NCBI RefSeq assembly: GCF_016862515.1
Contig: NZ_BONC01000048.1
Location: forward strand, 1 to 59,298
Length of the DNA stretch: 59,298 nt
Direction: 5' to 3'
From: Asanoa iriomotensis
Lineage (GTDB): Bacteria > Actinomycetota > Actinomycetes > Mycobacteriales > Micromonosporaceae
Part shown: one piece after another, positions 16,917 through 24,913 of the stretch
Numbering within the stretch: the stretch's first letter is position 1
How the letters are laid out: each line of letters begins with the position of its first letter
Position numbers and translations under genes: made by a program
The notes under the pieces: model-generated
What the model was told of the DNA's origin: nothing
The model's input: the letters and a program-made list of their open reading frames with translations, nothing else
The model's database searches: none

Positions 16917-17453
16917 CCGTGACGCCTGGGCGCCGGCCAGCAGGACGGCTACGACTCCGGCCCGCCGTCGAGAAACGCGGGTCGGCTGGCGTCTGGGATC
17001 ACTTTCGGTGGCGCGCACGGCGGCGGCCGCCGAACGCGTGCATGACACCCGTCGGCACACGCCGTCAGGGCCGCGTTCGCCGTCCAGGCAGCTTGCGGCT
17101 GCCGGTCGCGGCTGGCACGACCGCCCCCGGGTCGTGGCGTGCCGCCACCGAATGCGGTGTGGCATTTCGCTGAGCGATGGATTCGCCGGCGCGGCGGAAC
17201 GGACCTACGGTTTTAGAATGCCGAGCGAATCGTGAGGTGAATTGCTCACAATGCGATATGCGGCCGATCCGAAATGGGCTGTTGACTGACGCTGCGGCGG
17301 CCCCTTGGCCGCCGTGGAGCGCCAATTCCTCGGCGCCGCGCGCGGACCCGACCCGTGCCGCGGCCAGCAAGCCCGTTCCCGCGGCCGTCCCCCGCCGGCG
17401 GTGGCCGCACCGGACCGGACCGCGACCAAACCGAAGACCCACCCGGACGTTGA
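16917..17453. other. Gene-poor region between GH63 gene and small-protein gene
   Basis: These 537 bp hold no frame that looks coding. Present are a perfect 8-bp stem with a 4-nt loop (CGGCGGCC at 17295-17302, GGCCGCCG at 17307-17314), the inverted repeat GTGAG-N8-CTCAC at 17232-17249, an AT-rich island near 17205-17260, and a 12-codon mini-frame starting at the ATG at 17251 behind GAGGTGA. The last is only noted, not called as a gene. Confidence 0.5.
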
Positions 17454-18110
17454 TCACCAAACGGCGACCGACCCACCCGCAGACCAGACAAGCCGCATCC
17501 GCGGCCGTCCCCGGCCACGATGGCCCCGGCGGCCGGCCCACAACCACATGCGAGCGACCCCCGCGGCAACCGGATGCGGGTCACCCGCAAGCTGCTCGCC
17601 ACGCGGCGGCCGACCTGCCCGCAGGGCCAGACACGCCGTTCCGGCAAGTTGTCGCCGATGATCATGTGCGATGACGATCCGGGGGTGCGGACCGGTCCTG
17701 GATATTTCCGGCGTCTCCGCCATTGCTCGTACCGGCCGCACGGCGTGGGCGGTCCGAGTGGGCCGGCGGCCGTCGCTCGACCGTTCGCGGTCGGAGGTGT
17801 GTTGCCGATCAGCGTGTTCCGCGGCCAAGGGCGGGCGGCTCGACCGGCGCGGTTGTCGATCAACAAGGCCCGCGGCCGGGGACTGCCCGCTCGCCCTGTG
17901 TGGATGTTGGCCCGGCGTGCCGGGCGAGGGCTTGGTCGCTGGCCGGCCGACGCGTCGCAGTTTCTCGGCGTGGCGACGTGCCAGACCCCACGCACGGTGG
18001 CGGGCATGCGTGCGACGGAATTCGTCTTTGGCCAGGGAATAGTTGCGGGCTGCGGTGCGGTCACGCATTCCAGCGAGCTCGGCGGAGGTGAACAACTGCA
18101 GTTGCCGCAT
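17454..18110 (-). CDS. Small Micromonosporaceae-type hypothetical protein with doubtful C-terminal extension
   Basis: The ATG at 18110 opens a frame whose first 60 residues look real: MRQLQLFTSAELAGMRDRTA, then ARNYSLAKDEFRRTHARHRAWGLARRHAEKLRR. I recall small proteins of this kind in Micromonosporaceae; no function is known to me. The conserved part is basic, helical and rich in Arg/His. After residue about 65 the frame stays open to 17454 (218 codons), but the composition turns to Arg/Pro/Gly-rich and looks like read-through of non-coding DNA, so the gene may have lost its own stop. GGGGGA lies about 11 bp before the ATG. It is divergent from the MBL-fold gene. Confidence 0.55.
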   Translation of the reverse strand: MRQLQLFTSAELAGMRDRTAARNYSLAKDEFRRTHARHRAWGLARRHAEKLRRVGRPATKPSPGTPGQHPHRASGQSPAAGLVDRQPRRSSRPPLAAEHADRQHTSDRERSSDGRRPTRTAHAVRPVRAMAETPEISRTGPHPRIVIAHDHRRQLAGTACLALRAGRPPRGEQLAGDPHPVAAGVARMWLWAGRRGHRGRGRPRMRLVWSAGGSVAVW

Positions 18111-18309
18111 GTTTATATTGTCCCCCAATCCGCAGACGAAACCCATTACTCGACCATGCCAACCCAACTTTCCAGAAGTAATTGACATGACGCACGCTAT
18201 TCGCTTCGGGTCGGCGAATTTGCGATTCGGCGTACGCTCGGATGCGCTGGTGGGGTGCGTCTTCGGCGATGGGGCTGCGATCCGCTGGGCGGCAAGCGAG
18301 GCTAGGCCT

Positions 18310-19293
18310 ATGGATGCGTCCGTAACGCTGCGTCCCGTCGACGGTGTGCACGTCACGACGTTGATCGACAACTACACCGACGTGCTGCTGCCCGACGAGG
18401 GTCCGATCCGCCGCTGGGGTGCCGTGGGCTCCGGTGGCCGGGCCGCGCCTGTGCCCGACACGATCTCGGTGACCGGCCAGACGGTCGACGGCCTGCGCGC
18501 CGAGCACGGCTTCTCGGCACTGGTCGAGCTGCGGGTCGGCGGCGCGGTGCGGCGGATCCTGTTCGACGCGGGAGTCACGCCCGACGGGTTGATCGGCAAC
18601 CTGGACCGGCTGGAGCTGCGGCCGGACTCGTTCGAGTCGATCGTGTTCAGCCACGGGCACTTCGACCACGTGATGGGGCTCGAAGGGGTGATCCGGCGGC
18701 TCGGGCGGACCAGCATGCCCGTCTACCTGCACCCGGACTTCTGGCGGCAGCGCCGGCTGGTGTCGGGCCCGGACCAGGCGTTCGAGATGCCGATCCCGTC
18801 ACGGGCGGCGATCGAGGGCATCGGCTTCGAGATCATCGAGGGGCGGCAGCCGTCGTACCTGCTCGACGGCATGCTGCTGGTCACCGGCGAGGTCGACCGG
18901 ACGGTGCCGTTCGAGCAGGGGATCCCCAACCACCAGGCGTTCGTCGACGGCGCGTGGGAGCCGGACCCGCTGATCCACGACGACCAGGCCATGGTGCTGC
19001 ACGTGGCCGGCAAGGGCCTGGTGATCCTGACGGGCTGCGGGCACGCCGGGGTGGTCAACATCGTGCGGTACGCGAAACGCCTGACCGGTGTGTCCGAGGT
19101 GTACGCGGTGCTGGGCGGCTTCCACCTGCGCGCCGGCCCGGTGGTCGACGAGACGGTGACGGCGCTGGCCGCCGAGCGCCCCGCACTGCTCGTGCCGTCG
19201 CACTGCACGTCCTGGCAGGCGCAACAGGCACTCGCGACAGCGATGCCCGCGGCAACCCGCCCCAACACCGTCGGAACGCGCTTCGAGCTCTAG
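18310..19293 (+). CDS. MBL-fold metallohydrolase (dihydropterin-synthase-like)
   Basis: This is an about 327-residue metallo-beta-lactamase-fold enzyme. The metal motif HGHFDHV is in SHGHFDHVMGLEG, a second His region is in TGCGHAGVVN, and the last ligand is near PSHCTSWQA. This arrangement is found in the MBL branch annotated as methanopterin-related (ribofuranosylaminobenzene phosphate synthase-like) enzymes; the actual substrate is unknown. I start at the ATG at 18310, with GAGG about 9 bp upstream. In-frame starts at 18187 and 18043 would add a tail that does not fit the fold. The 3' end overlaps the convergent acidic-protein gene by 4 bp (CTAG). Confidence 0.85.
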   Translation: MDASVTLRPVDGVHVTTLIDNYTDVLLPDEGPIRRWGAVGSGGRAAPVPDTISVTGQTVDGLRAEHGFSALVELRVGGAVRRILFDAGVTPDGLIGNLDRLELRPDSFESIVFSHGHFDHVMGLEGVIRRLGRTSMPVYLHPDFWRQRRLVSGPDQAFEMPIPSRAAIEGIGFEIIEGRQPSYLLDGMLLVTGEVDRTVPFEQGIPNHQAFVDGAWEPDPLIHDDQAMVLHVAGKGLVILTGCGHAGVVNIVRYAKRLTGVSEVYAVLGGFHLRAGPVVDETVTALAAERPALLVPSHCTSWQAQQALATAMPAATRPNTVGTRFEL

Positions 19294-19502
19294 CTCTTCT
19301 CCTCGTCCTCTTCGGGGTCGTGGCCCTCGATGGCGGTCACGATGGCGCCGGTGATGTCGCCCGCCGGGACGGCGATCTCCTCGCCCTCGGAGACCTCGTC
19401 CTCGGAGAGGTTGGGCTCGGGCCCCGTGGCGGCGCCGGCGAAGCCGAACTCGTTGGGCTCGTTGGGCTGTTCCGGCTCGTCTGGGTCGTGCTTGTCGGTC
19501 AT
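19290..19502 (-). CDS. Small acidic hypothetical protein
   Basis: This is a 70-residue, strongly acidic protein (about 23 Asp/Glu residues) with Pro/Asn-rich start and EEDEEKS end, probably disordered. No domain is recognised. The ATG at 19502 follows a short gap after the MobA-like gene; the stop overlaps that of the convergent MBL-fold gene. Third-position GC bias fits coding. Confidence 0.65.
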   Translation of the reverse strand: MTDKHDPDEPEQPNEPNEFGFAGAATGPEPNLSEDEVSEGEEIAVPAGDITGAIVTAIEGHDPEEDEEKS

Positions 19503-19515
19503 GCCCTGACACCTA

Positions 19516-19534
19516 CCCCGGCTTCGCGCCGGGG
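19516..19534 (-). terminator. GC-rich stem-loop after the MobA-like gene
   Basis: CCCCGGC (19516-19522) and GCCGGGG (19528-19534) form a 7-bp stem with a 5-nt loop in the 48-bp gap between the MobA-like gene and the acidic-protein gene. There is no U-tract; function as terminator is inferred from position. Confidence 0.5.
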
Positions 19535-19550
19535 ATGCGGCGTTTCGGGA

Positions 19551-20153
19551 TCATTCCGCGGTCGTGCGGGTGAGCCCGAAGGCGGTGACGAGGTGAGGCT
19601 TGTCGAGCCGATGCCCGTCGGCGACGGCGTCGCAGGCGACGTCGACGATCTCGGTCTTGTGTGCGAGCAGGTAGGGGCGCGCCCCGACGTCGGACTTGGC
19701 GAGCGTGGCCAGGCCGGCCCAGTGCCGGCGGCCGAGCAGCATCGGGTAGCTGCGGCGCCCGTCGTAGGTCGCGCACACGAGGGCGTCCGCGTGCGGCAGG
19801 AGGGCGACCCGCCGCGCCGCCTCGACGGTCACGCCCGGCATGTCGACGGTGAGCACGACGGCGGCATCGGCGGCGACCCCGACGAGCGCCTCGAGCCCGA
19901 CCCGCAGGCTGGACCCGAGCCCTGTCCCCCAGGCCTTGTCGACGACCGTGACGGCATCTTCCAACCGGGCGGCGGTGCGCACCTGGTTGGCTTGAGCGCC
20001 CAGCACCACGATCAGCGGCGCGCAGCCGATCTCGCGCGCGATGCCGCACACGTCGTCGACCAGCAGCGCGTCGCCCCGCCGGAGCAACGCCTCCGGTCCC
20101 CCGATGCGCCGGCCCCCACCGGCAGCTATGACAATCCCCGCGATCCGACCCAC
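19551..20153 (-). CDS. MobA-like nucleotidyltransferase (molybdenum cofactor type)
   Basis: This is a 200-residue NTP_transf_3 protein of the MobA/MocA type, which links a nucleotide to molybdopterin or a related phosphate. The nucleotide loop is VIAAGGGRRIGGPEALL, and VVLTVDMPGVT supplies the metal-binding Asp region. In the usual signature (AAGxGxRMGxPKA) a Lys contacts the nucleotide; here that position is Glu (GGPEA), so activity may be altered. I choose the GTG at 20153 because GGAGG lies 5 bp upstream; the frame is open to 20303 but that tail is not conserved-looking. No other molybdenum gene is nearby. Confidence 0.82.
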   Translation of the reverse strand: MGRIAGIVIAAGGGRRIGGPEALLRRGDALLVDDVCGIAREIGCAPLIVVLGAQANQVRTAARLEDAVTVVDKAWGTGLGSSLRVGLEALVGVAADAAVVLTVDMPGVTVEAARRVALLPHADALVCATYDGRRSYPMLLGRRHWAGLATLAKSDVGARPYLLAHKTEIVDVACDAVADGHRLDKPHLVTAFGLTRTTAE

Positions 20154-20581
20154 GCCTGCCTCCGCAACGGCGAACGAATCGATACGACCCCTGGGGTCCG
20201 TCCCGATGTCCTGACCGGGCTGTGGCAGACCTGGACGCCGCCTGACCACGCCGGTCACGACACCGGTATCCGGCCGCACCCCCTGCGCGGCCCAGGCCGA
20301 CACCTGGGCCTTGCCGTGCTCCGGCCGGACTTCGAAACTGACCCCAGGTCCTGTTCGACCTGGGCCTGCCTCGCGGATCAGGATGGTGGGCCGGCGAGAC
20401 CGGGACGGCGCCCGGGCGAAGAGACAGGCCGGTCGTCGTCTGGGCCCGGCGGAGCGCCGCCACGTTCCGCGGGACAGGCGCCTACAGTCTCACCACTCCC
20501 ACCAGCCCCACACACCCCGCCAGTCGCCTATCCGACCGTGCCACACCGGACAACTACCTGCTAGGGGGCGGGCGGGCGCGG
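20154..20581. other. Non-coding stretch with one perfect hairpin
   Basis: These 428 bp show no convincing gene on either strand. The main structure is CCCAGGTC (20343-20350) with GACCTGGG (20357-20364), an 8-bp perfect stem with 6-nt loop. It could be a distal terminator for the minus-strand hydrolase gene ending at 20582. Confidence 0.5.
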
Positions 20582-21367
20582 TCACGAGGTGAAGAAGCGG
20601 CGTAGGAGGGGTCCGAGCAGGGCCGGGTCGGCGACGTGGCCCGGTCGGGACAGGACCGACCGCTCGGCGCCCGGCAGGGCGGCGACCAAGGCGTCTGCGG
20701 CGGTGTCGTAGAAACTCGGCTCCGGACCGGCGGCGCCGGTGGCGACCAGGACCGGCTGGTCGATCGCGCTGAACAGCATGGTCGGCACCTCCCCGTCGCC
20801 CAGGCAGGCCGCGTCGTAGGCCAGCGTCGGCGCGAGCGTCTCCAGCGACGGCCAGACCGACGCGGCGCGCGCCCCGGCGATCTCGTCGTCGCCGGCGCCG
20901 GCCAGGCGCATGAAGGCGGCCACCGCGTCATCCCGGCTGCCGGCCGCGAGGAGCGCGGTCAGCTCATCCACATAGGACAACCAAGCGGCGCGCATCGCCG
21001 GGTCGGTCAGGTAGGGGACCTCGTAGACTCCCACCCGCTCCACCGGCAGCCCGGCGGCCGTCGCGATCAGGGCCAGCGCACCGCCGGAGGAGGCGCCGAA
21101 CAGGTGCACGGGCCCACCGACCGCCGCGACCAACGCGGCCAGGTCCTCGACCTCGCGCCCGACCGAATAGGGCGCCGTGTCGCCGCTCGCGCCCCGCCCG
21201 CGCCGCGCGTAGTTGACGACTGTGAACCACCGCGCCAGCACCGCGGCGAGCGGCTCGTTCTCGGAGCCGTCGTCCAAACCGCCACCCACCAACACGACCG
21301 GCGGGCCGTCGCCGGCCGCGCTGAAGGCGATCCGCGTGCCATCACCCGACGTGACAAAGCTAGTCAT
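20582..21367 (-). CDS. Alpha/beta-fold hydrolase
   Basis: This is a 261-residue single-domain hydrolase. The oxyanion-loop strand is PPVVLVGGGLDDG, the nucleophile elbow is FGASSGG (Ser about 98), a likely acid follows PVLVATGAAG, and the catalytic His is in RPGHVAD near the C-terminus. It resembles small alpha/beta hydrolases used as esterases or in antibiotic side reactions; substrate unknown. The ATG at 21367 overlaps the stop of the polymerase gene upstream (ATGA), so they are co-translated, an odd partnership. Confidence 0.85.
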   Translation of the reverse strand: MTSFVTSGDGTRIAFSAAGDGPPVVLVGGGLDDGSENEPLAAVLARWFTVVNYARRGRGASGDTAPYSVGREVEDLAALVAAVGGPVHLFGASSGGALALIATAAGLPVERVGVYEVPYLTDPAMRAAWLSYVDELTALLAAGSRDDAVAAFMRLAGAGDDEIAGARAASVWPSLETLAPTLAYDAACLGDGEVPTMLFSAIDQPVLVATGAAGPEPSFYDTAADALVAALPGAERSVLSRPGHVADPALLGPLLRRFFTS

Positions 21368-23034
21368 TTGGCCTCCGCATAGCTTTCCGCGGCCACGGCT
21401 TCCAGGGGGAAGCGGACCTCGGTGTCGCCGAACAGGGTGCGGGTGGCCCGCTCGCCAGCCGCGTGGACGGCGGCGACCACCTCGTCGGCCTGCTCGGCCG
21501 GGCAGTGCACCAGCACCTCGTCGTGCTGGAAGAAGACCAGCTCGGCGGGCGTGCCCGCCAAGGCCGTGCGGAGGGTCGCCAGCAGGGCCAGGGCCCACTC
21601 GGCGGCCGTGGCCTGGATGACGAAGTTGCGGGTGAAGCGGCCCCGGGCCCGCGCCCGCGCGCCGGTCAGGGAGCCGCCCTCACCCGCTTCGTAGCCGGAC
21701 TCCGCCAGCGACACCGAGACCGACGACGGCGGGCACGTGCGGCCCAGCCACGAGCGGACCAACCCGCCGCCCTCGCCCGTGCGGGCCGCGGCCTCGACGT
21801 AGCCGAACGCCGTCGGGTAGTGGCCGCGCAGCACCGCCAGGGCCGGGACCGCGGCACCGCCTGTCTGGCCGTACATCGCGCCCAACAGGGCGACCTTCGC
21901 CTTTGCCCGGTCGCCGCCGAACGCGTCGGCGGCCAGGGCCGCGTAGAGGTCGCCGGCGCGGCCCGCGGCGGCCAGGCGGGTATCGCCCGAGACCGCGGCC
22001 AGGACGCGCGGCTCCAACTGGGCCGCGTCGGCGACGACCAGGCGCCAGCCCGGGTCGGCGACCACCGCCCGGCGGATCACCTTGGGAATCTGCAGCGCGC
22101 CACCCCCGCGGGAAGCCCATCGCCCGGAGACCACGCCGCCCGGCACGTATTCGGGCCGGAAGCGGCCCTCGTGGACCCAGGCGTCGCGCCACGCCCAGCC
22201 GTGAGCCGTCCAGATGCGGAAGAGCTCCTTGTAGGCCAGCACCGGCTGGACCGCCGGATGGTCGACGTGCTGCAGGGTCCACGACCGGGTGTTGGGCACG
22301 TCGACCCCGGCCCGGTGGAACGCCTTGAGCAGCTCGCCCGGCGACTCCGGGTGCAGCGAGCGCACGCCGAACGCCGCGGCGATCTCGGCCAGCAGGGCCA
22401 CGAGCCGGGCGGGCGGCCCGCCGACCGCTGACGGCGGACCCAGCAGCGAACGGAGCAGGTCGTCGTGCACGTCGGCCCGCCACGGCAGGCCGGCGGCGCC
22501 CATCTCGCTCGCGACCAGCGCGCCGGCCGACTCCGCCGCGACCAGCAGCCGGAACCGCGACGGCGGCGACGGCACGGCGGCCATCCGGGCACGCTGGTCG
22601 GCGTAGACGGCGACCAGGTCGTCGAGCTCGACCGACGGGCCGACGGCCGGCGCCGCGAACAGCTCGCCCTGGCCACCCCCGGGCGGCGCCGCCGCCAACG
22701 GCAGCGGATCGGGCGGCACCGGCGTGCCCCGCAATCGGGCCAGGGCCGCCGCGACCGACCTCGGCGCGCCCCACGAGCCGGCCGAACCGAGCAGCAGCGC
22801 CTCGGTCAGCTCGACGTCGTGACAGCGCTCGACCCGCACACCGGCGGCGAGCAACGACGGATAGACGGCGAGCGTCGACGGCCAGACCCACCTCGGCCGG
22901 GCCGAGGACTCCCAGGACGCCACGGCCGCGGCCAGCGACGACACGGTCGCGGCGGGACCGGCCGGGCGGCCCCCGTCGTCGAGCGGCAGGAGCCGACCCG
23001 AACCGCCCTCCCCCGGAACCGCCGCGACCAGCAC
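21364..23034 (-). CDS. Short Pol I-like DNA polymerase (bifunctional 3'-5' exonuclease/polymerase family)
   Basis: This is a 556-residue A-family DNA polymerase without the 5'-nuclease domain. The polymerase motifs are present: motif A DAAQLEPRVLAAVSGD, motif B RAKAKVALLGAMYGQ, and motif C QHDEVLVH, each with its key acidic or basic residue. The N-terminal 170 residues correspond to the exonuclease-like domain, but I see no DxE exonuclease core, so proofreading is doubtful. This second, short Pol I-like protein occurs in many actinobacteria beside the full-length PolA; its role is not clear, perhaps repair. The GTG at 23034 is used. It is coupled to the downstream hydrolase by ATGA and follows ngcG by 28 bp. 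Confidence 0.88.
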   Translation of the reverse strand: MLVAAVPGEGGSGRLLPLDDGGRPAGPAATVSSLAAAVASWESSARPRWVWPSTLAVYPSLLAAGVRVERCHDVELTEALLLGSAGSWGAPRSVAAALARLRGTPVPPDPLPLAAAPPGGGQGELFAAPAVGPSVELDDLVAVYADQRARMAAVPSPPSRFRLLVAAESAGALVASEMGAAGLPWRADVHDDLLRSLLGPPSAVGGPPARLVALLAEIAAAFGVRSLHPESPGELLKAFHRAGVDVPNTRSWTLQHVDHPAVQPVLAYKELFRIWTAHGWAWRDAWVHEGRFRPEYVPGGVVSGRWASRGGGALQIPKVIRRAVVADPGWRLVVADAAQLEPRVLAAVSGDTRLAAAGRAGDLYAALAADAFGGDRAKAKVALLGAMYGQTGGAAVPALAVLRGHYPTAFGYVEAAARTGEGGGLVRSWLGRTCPPSSVSVSLAESGYEAGEGGSLTGARARARGRFTRNFVIQATAAEWALALLATLRTALAGTPAELVFFQHDEVLVHCPAEQADEVVAAVHAAGERATRTLFGDTEVRFPLEAVAAESYAEAK

Positions 23035-23062
23035 AAGGTCATTAGACCTCAGCGGTACGACA

Positions 23063-23980
23063 CTATTTGACCGCGCCCGACGTCAGGCCGGCCTGAATCT
23101 GCCGCTGCAGCACCGCGTACACGAGGATCATCGGCAGGATCGCCAGCGTGAGCGCCGCGAACAGCCCGCCCCAGTCGGCCTCGAACCCGGCATTCACCGA
23201 AATGTCGGCGATGCCCTGGGTGATCACCCACTTGTCGCGGTTGCCGGACATCAGCACCACCGGGAGCTGGTACTGCGCCCACTGGCCGATGATGTTGAAG
23301 ATCGTGATGCTGACCAGACCCGACCGGGCCATCGGCATCATCACCTGGAAGAACAGCCGCACGTGCCCCGCGCCGTCCATGATCGCGGCCTCGGCGACCG
23401 TGTTCGGCAACGTCTTGAAGAACGCCGACAGGAAGAAGATCGTGAACGGCAGCGAGTACGCGATGTAGACGAGGATCAGGCCCGTGTAGCTGTTGAGCAG
23501 GCCCAGGTTCTTCACCACGAAGAAGAGCGGCACCAGCGCCAGGAACACCGGGAACGCCAGGCCCGACACGAACAGGAAGTAGATGGGCCGGTTGAACCAG
23601 AACTTGTAGCGGGCCAGCACGTAGGCGGCCATCGAGCCGAGCAGCATCGTGCCGAACGTCGACAGCGACACCACCAGGATGCTGTTGAGCAGGTAGCGCC
23701 CGACGTGCGCGGTGGTCCACGCCCGCTCGAAGTTGTCCCAGCGGAGCTGCGCCGGCAGCGTCCACGGGCTGCTGAAGATCTCCTCGACGCTCTTGAACGA
23801 GGACAGGAAGGTCCACAGGATCGGCGCGAGGACGATGATCGCCCAGACCAGCAGCGCGATGTGGGCGAGGCTGCTCAGCACCTTGACGTCGGACCTGCCG
23901 CCGCGGCCACGACCGCGCCCGCGTGGCTTGGGCGTCTCCACCGGGGGCGGCGGCGTCTCGGAAGTCTGCAGAGTCGTCAT
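23063..23980 (-). CDS. ngcG: Sugar ABC transporter permease, NgcG-like
   Basis: This is a 305-residue MalG-type permease. A basic, Arg/Gly-rich cytoplasmic tail (17-31) precedes six membrane segments. The EAA loop that contacts the ATPase is EAAIMDGAGHVRLFFQVMMP. It pairs with the permease gene 7 bp upstream and with the NgcE-type binding protein, so the likely cargo is N-acetylglucosamine or chitobiose. No ATPase gene is present; such systems use a shared MsiK-type ATPase encoded elsewhere. The start ATG has GAGGTCACG in front. Confidence 0.88.
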   Translation of the reverse strand: MTTLQTSETPPPPVETPKPRGRGRGRGGRSDVKVLSSLAHIALLVWAIIVLAPILWTFLSSFKSVEEIFSSPWTLPAQLRWDNFERAWTTAHVGRYLLNSILVVSLSTFGTMLLGSMAAYVLARYKFWFNRPIYFLFVSGLAFPVFLALVPLFFVVKNLGLLNSYTGLILVYIAYSLPFTIFFLSAFFKTLPNTVAEAAIMDGAGHVRLFFQVMMPMARSGLVSITIFNIIGQWAQYQLPVVLMSGNRDKWVITQGIADISVNAGFEADWGGLFAALTLAILPMILVYAVLQRQIQAGLTSGAVK

Positions 23981-23987
23981 CGTGACC

Positions 23988-24899
23988 TCAGGAGTATTCG
24001 ACGTTCTCGCGCCGGGAGACCCGAAGCGTCAACGCGGCAAACGTGATGGTCAGGAAGAACAGCGCGACGCCCAGTGCGGACGCGTAGCCGTACTTACTGG
24101 TCTGCATGTTGCGGTAGATCTCGACCGCGAGCACCGTGGTCGCGCCGTCCGGCCCGCCGTCGTTGCCGATGGAGAGCACGTTGACCAGGGCGAAGCAGTC
24201 GAACGCCGCGATGCCCAGATAGACCCAGGCGACCTGGAGCGTGTTCCAGAGCAGCGGCAGGGTGATCCGGAAGAACAGCGTGAACTTCGTGGCGCCGTCG
24301 ATCGCGGCGGCCTCGTAGATGTCGGTCGGGATCGACGACATGCCCGCCGAGAACAGCACGACGTAGAAGCCGACCGCCTGCCAGACCAGCACGCCCAGGA
24401 TCGACCAGAGCGCGATGTTCGGGTCGACCAGGAAGAAGATCGGATCCAGACCGAGCTTCATGAGTACGCCGTCGATCAGGCCGGTCTCGTTGGGCCGGTA
24501 GACCGTCTGGAACAGCACCGCGATGATGGCCACGGCCAGGACCTGGGGGAGGAAGAACACCACCCGGTAGAACTTCGACCCCCAGATCCCGGTCATGACG
24601 CCGGCTCGTGACCGGCCACCCACGTTGAGCAGGAACGCGAAGAAGAGCGAGATGGCAATGGTGATCAGCGGCAGGCAGATCAGCAGGATCGCGTGGTGCT
24701 GGAGCGCCTTCCAGAACTTGTCGTCCTCGAACATCGTGCGGTAGTTGTCGACGCCGATCCATTTCGGCGCCGCGAAACCCCGCCACTGTGTGAAGGACAG
24801 CTGGAAGGCCTGGATGACCGGCGCGACCACGAAAATGGCGTAGAGCGCTACCGGTGCTGCCAGGAACCCGATGATGAATGGGTACTTGCCATGCCGCAT
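23988..24899 (-). CDS. ngcF: Sugar ABC transporter permease, NgcF-like
   Basis: This is a 303-residue MalF-type permease with six membrane helices and the EAA motif YEAAAIDGATKFTLFFRITLP. It forms the channel with the NgcG-like subunit. The ATG at 24899 has GGGAG about 9 bp upstream and lies 14 bp after ngcE. The symbol is assigned from the operon and the NgcE-type partner rather than from the permease itself. Confidence 0.88.
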   Translation of the reverse strand: MRHGKYPFIIGFLAAPVALYAIFVVAPVIQAFQLSFTQWRGFAAPKWIGVDNYRTMFEDDKFWKALQHHAILLICLPLITIAISLFFAFLLNVGGRSRAGVMTGIWGSKFYRVVFFLPQVLAVAIIAVLFQTVYRPNETGLIDGVLMKLGLDPIFFLVDPNIALWSILGVLVWQAVGFYVVLFSAGMSSIPTDIYEAAAIDGATKFTLFFRITLPLLWNTLQVAWVYLGIAAFDCFALVNVLSIGNDGGPDGATTVLAVEIYRNMQTSKYGYASALGVALFFLTITFAALTLRVSRRENVEYS

Positions 24900-24913
24900 T
24901 GCCTATGCTCCCG

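Noticed and set aside
17232-17249. GTGAG-N8-CTCAC, reminiscent of a lac-type operator
   Set aside because: Short arms and no LacI-type gene or promoter target nearby; noted only as sequence.
17065-17547. 160-codon minus-strand frame in the gene-poor region
   Set aside because: It has no recognisable domain, no good ribosome site and a composition like antisense or random GC-rich DNA.
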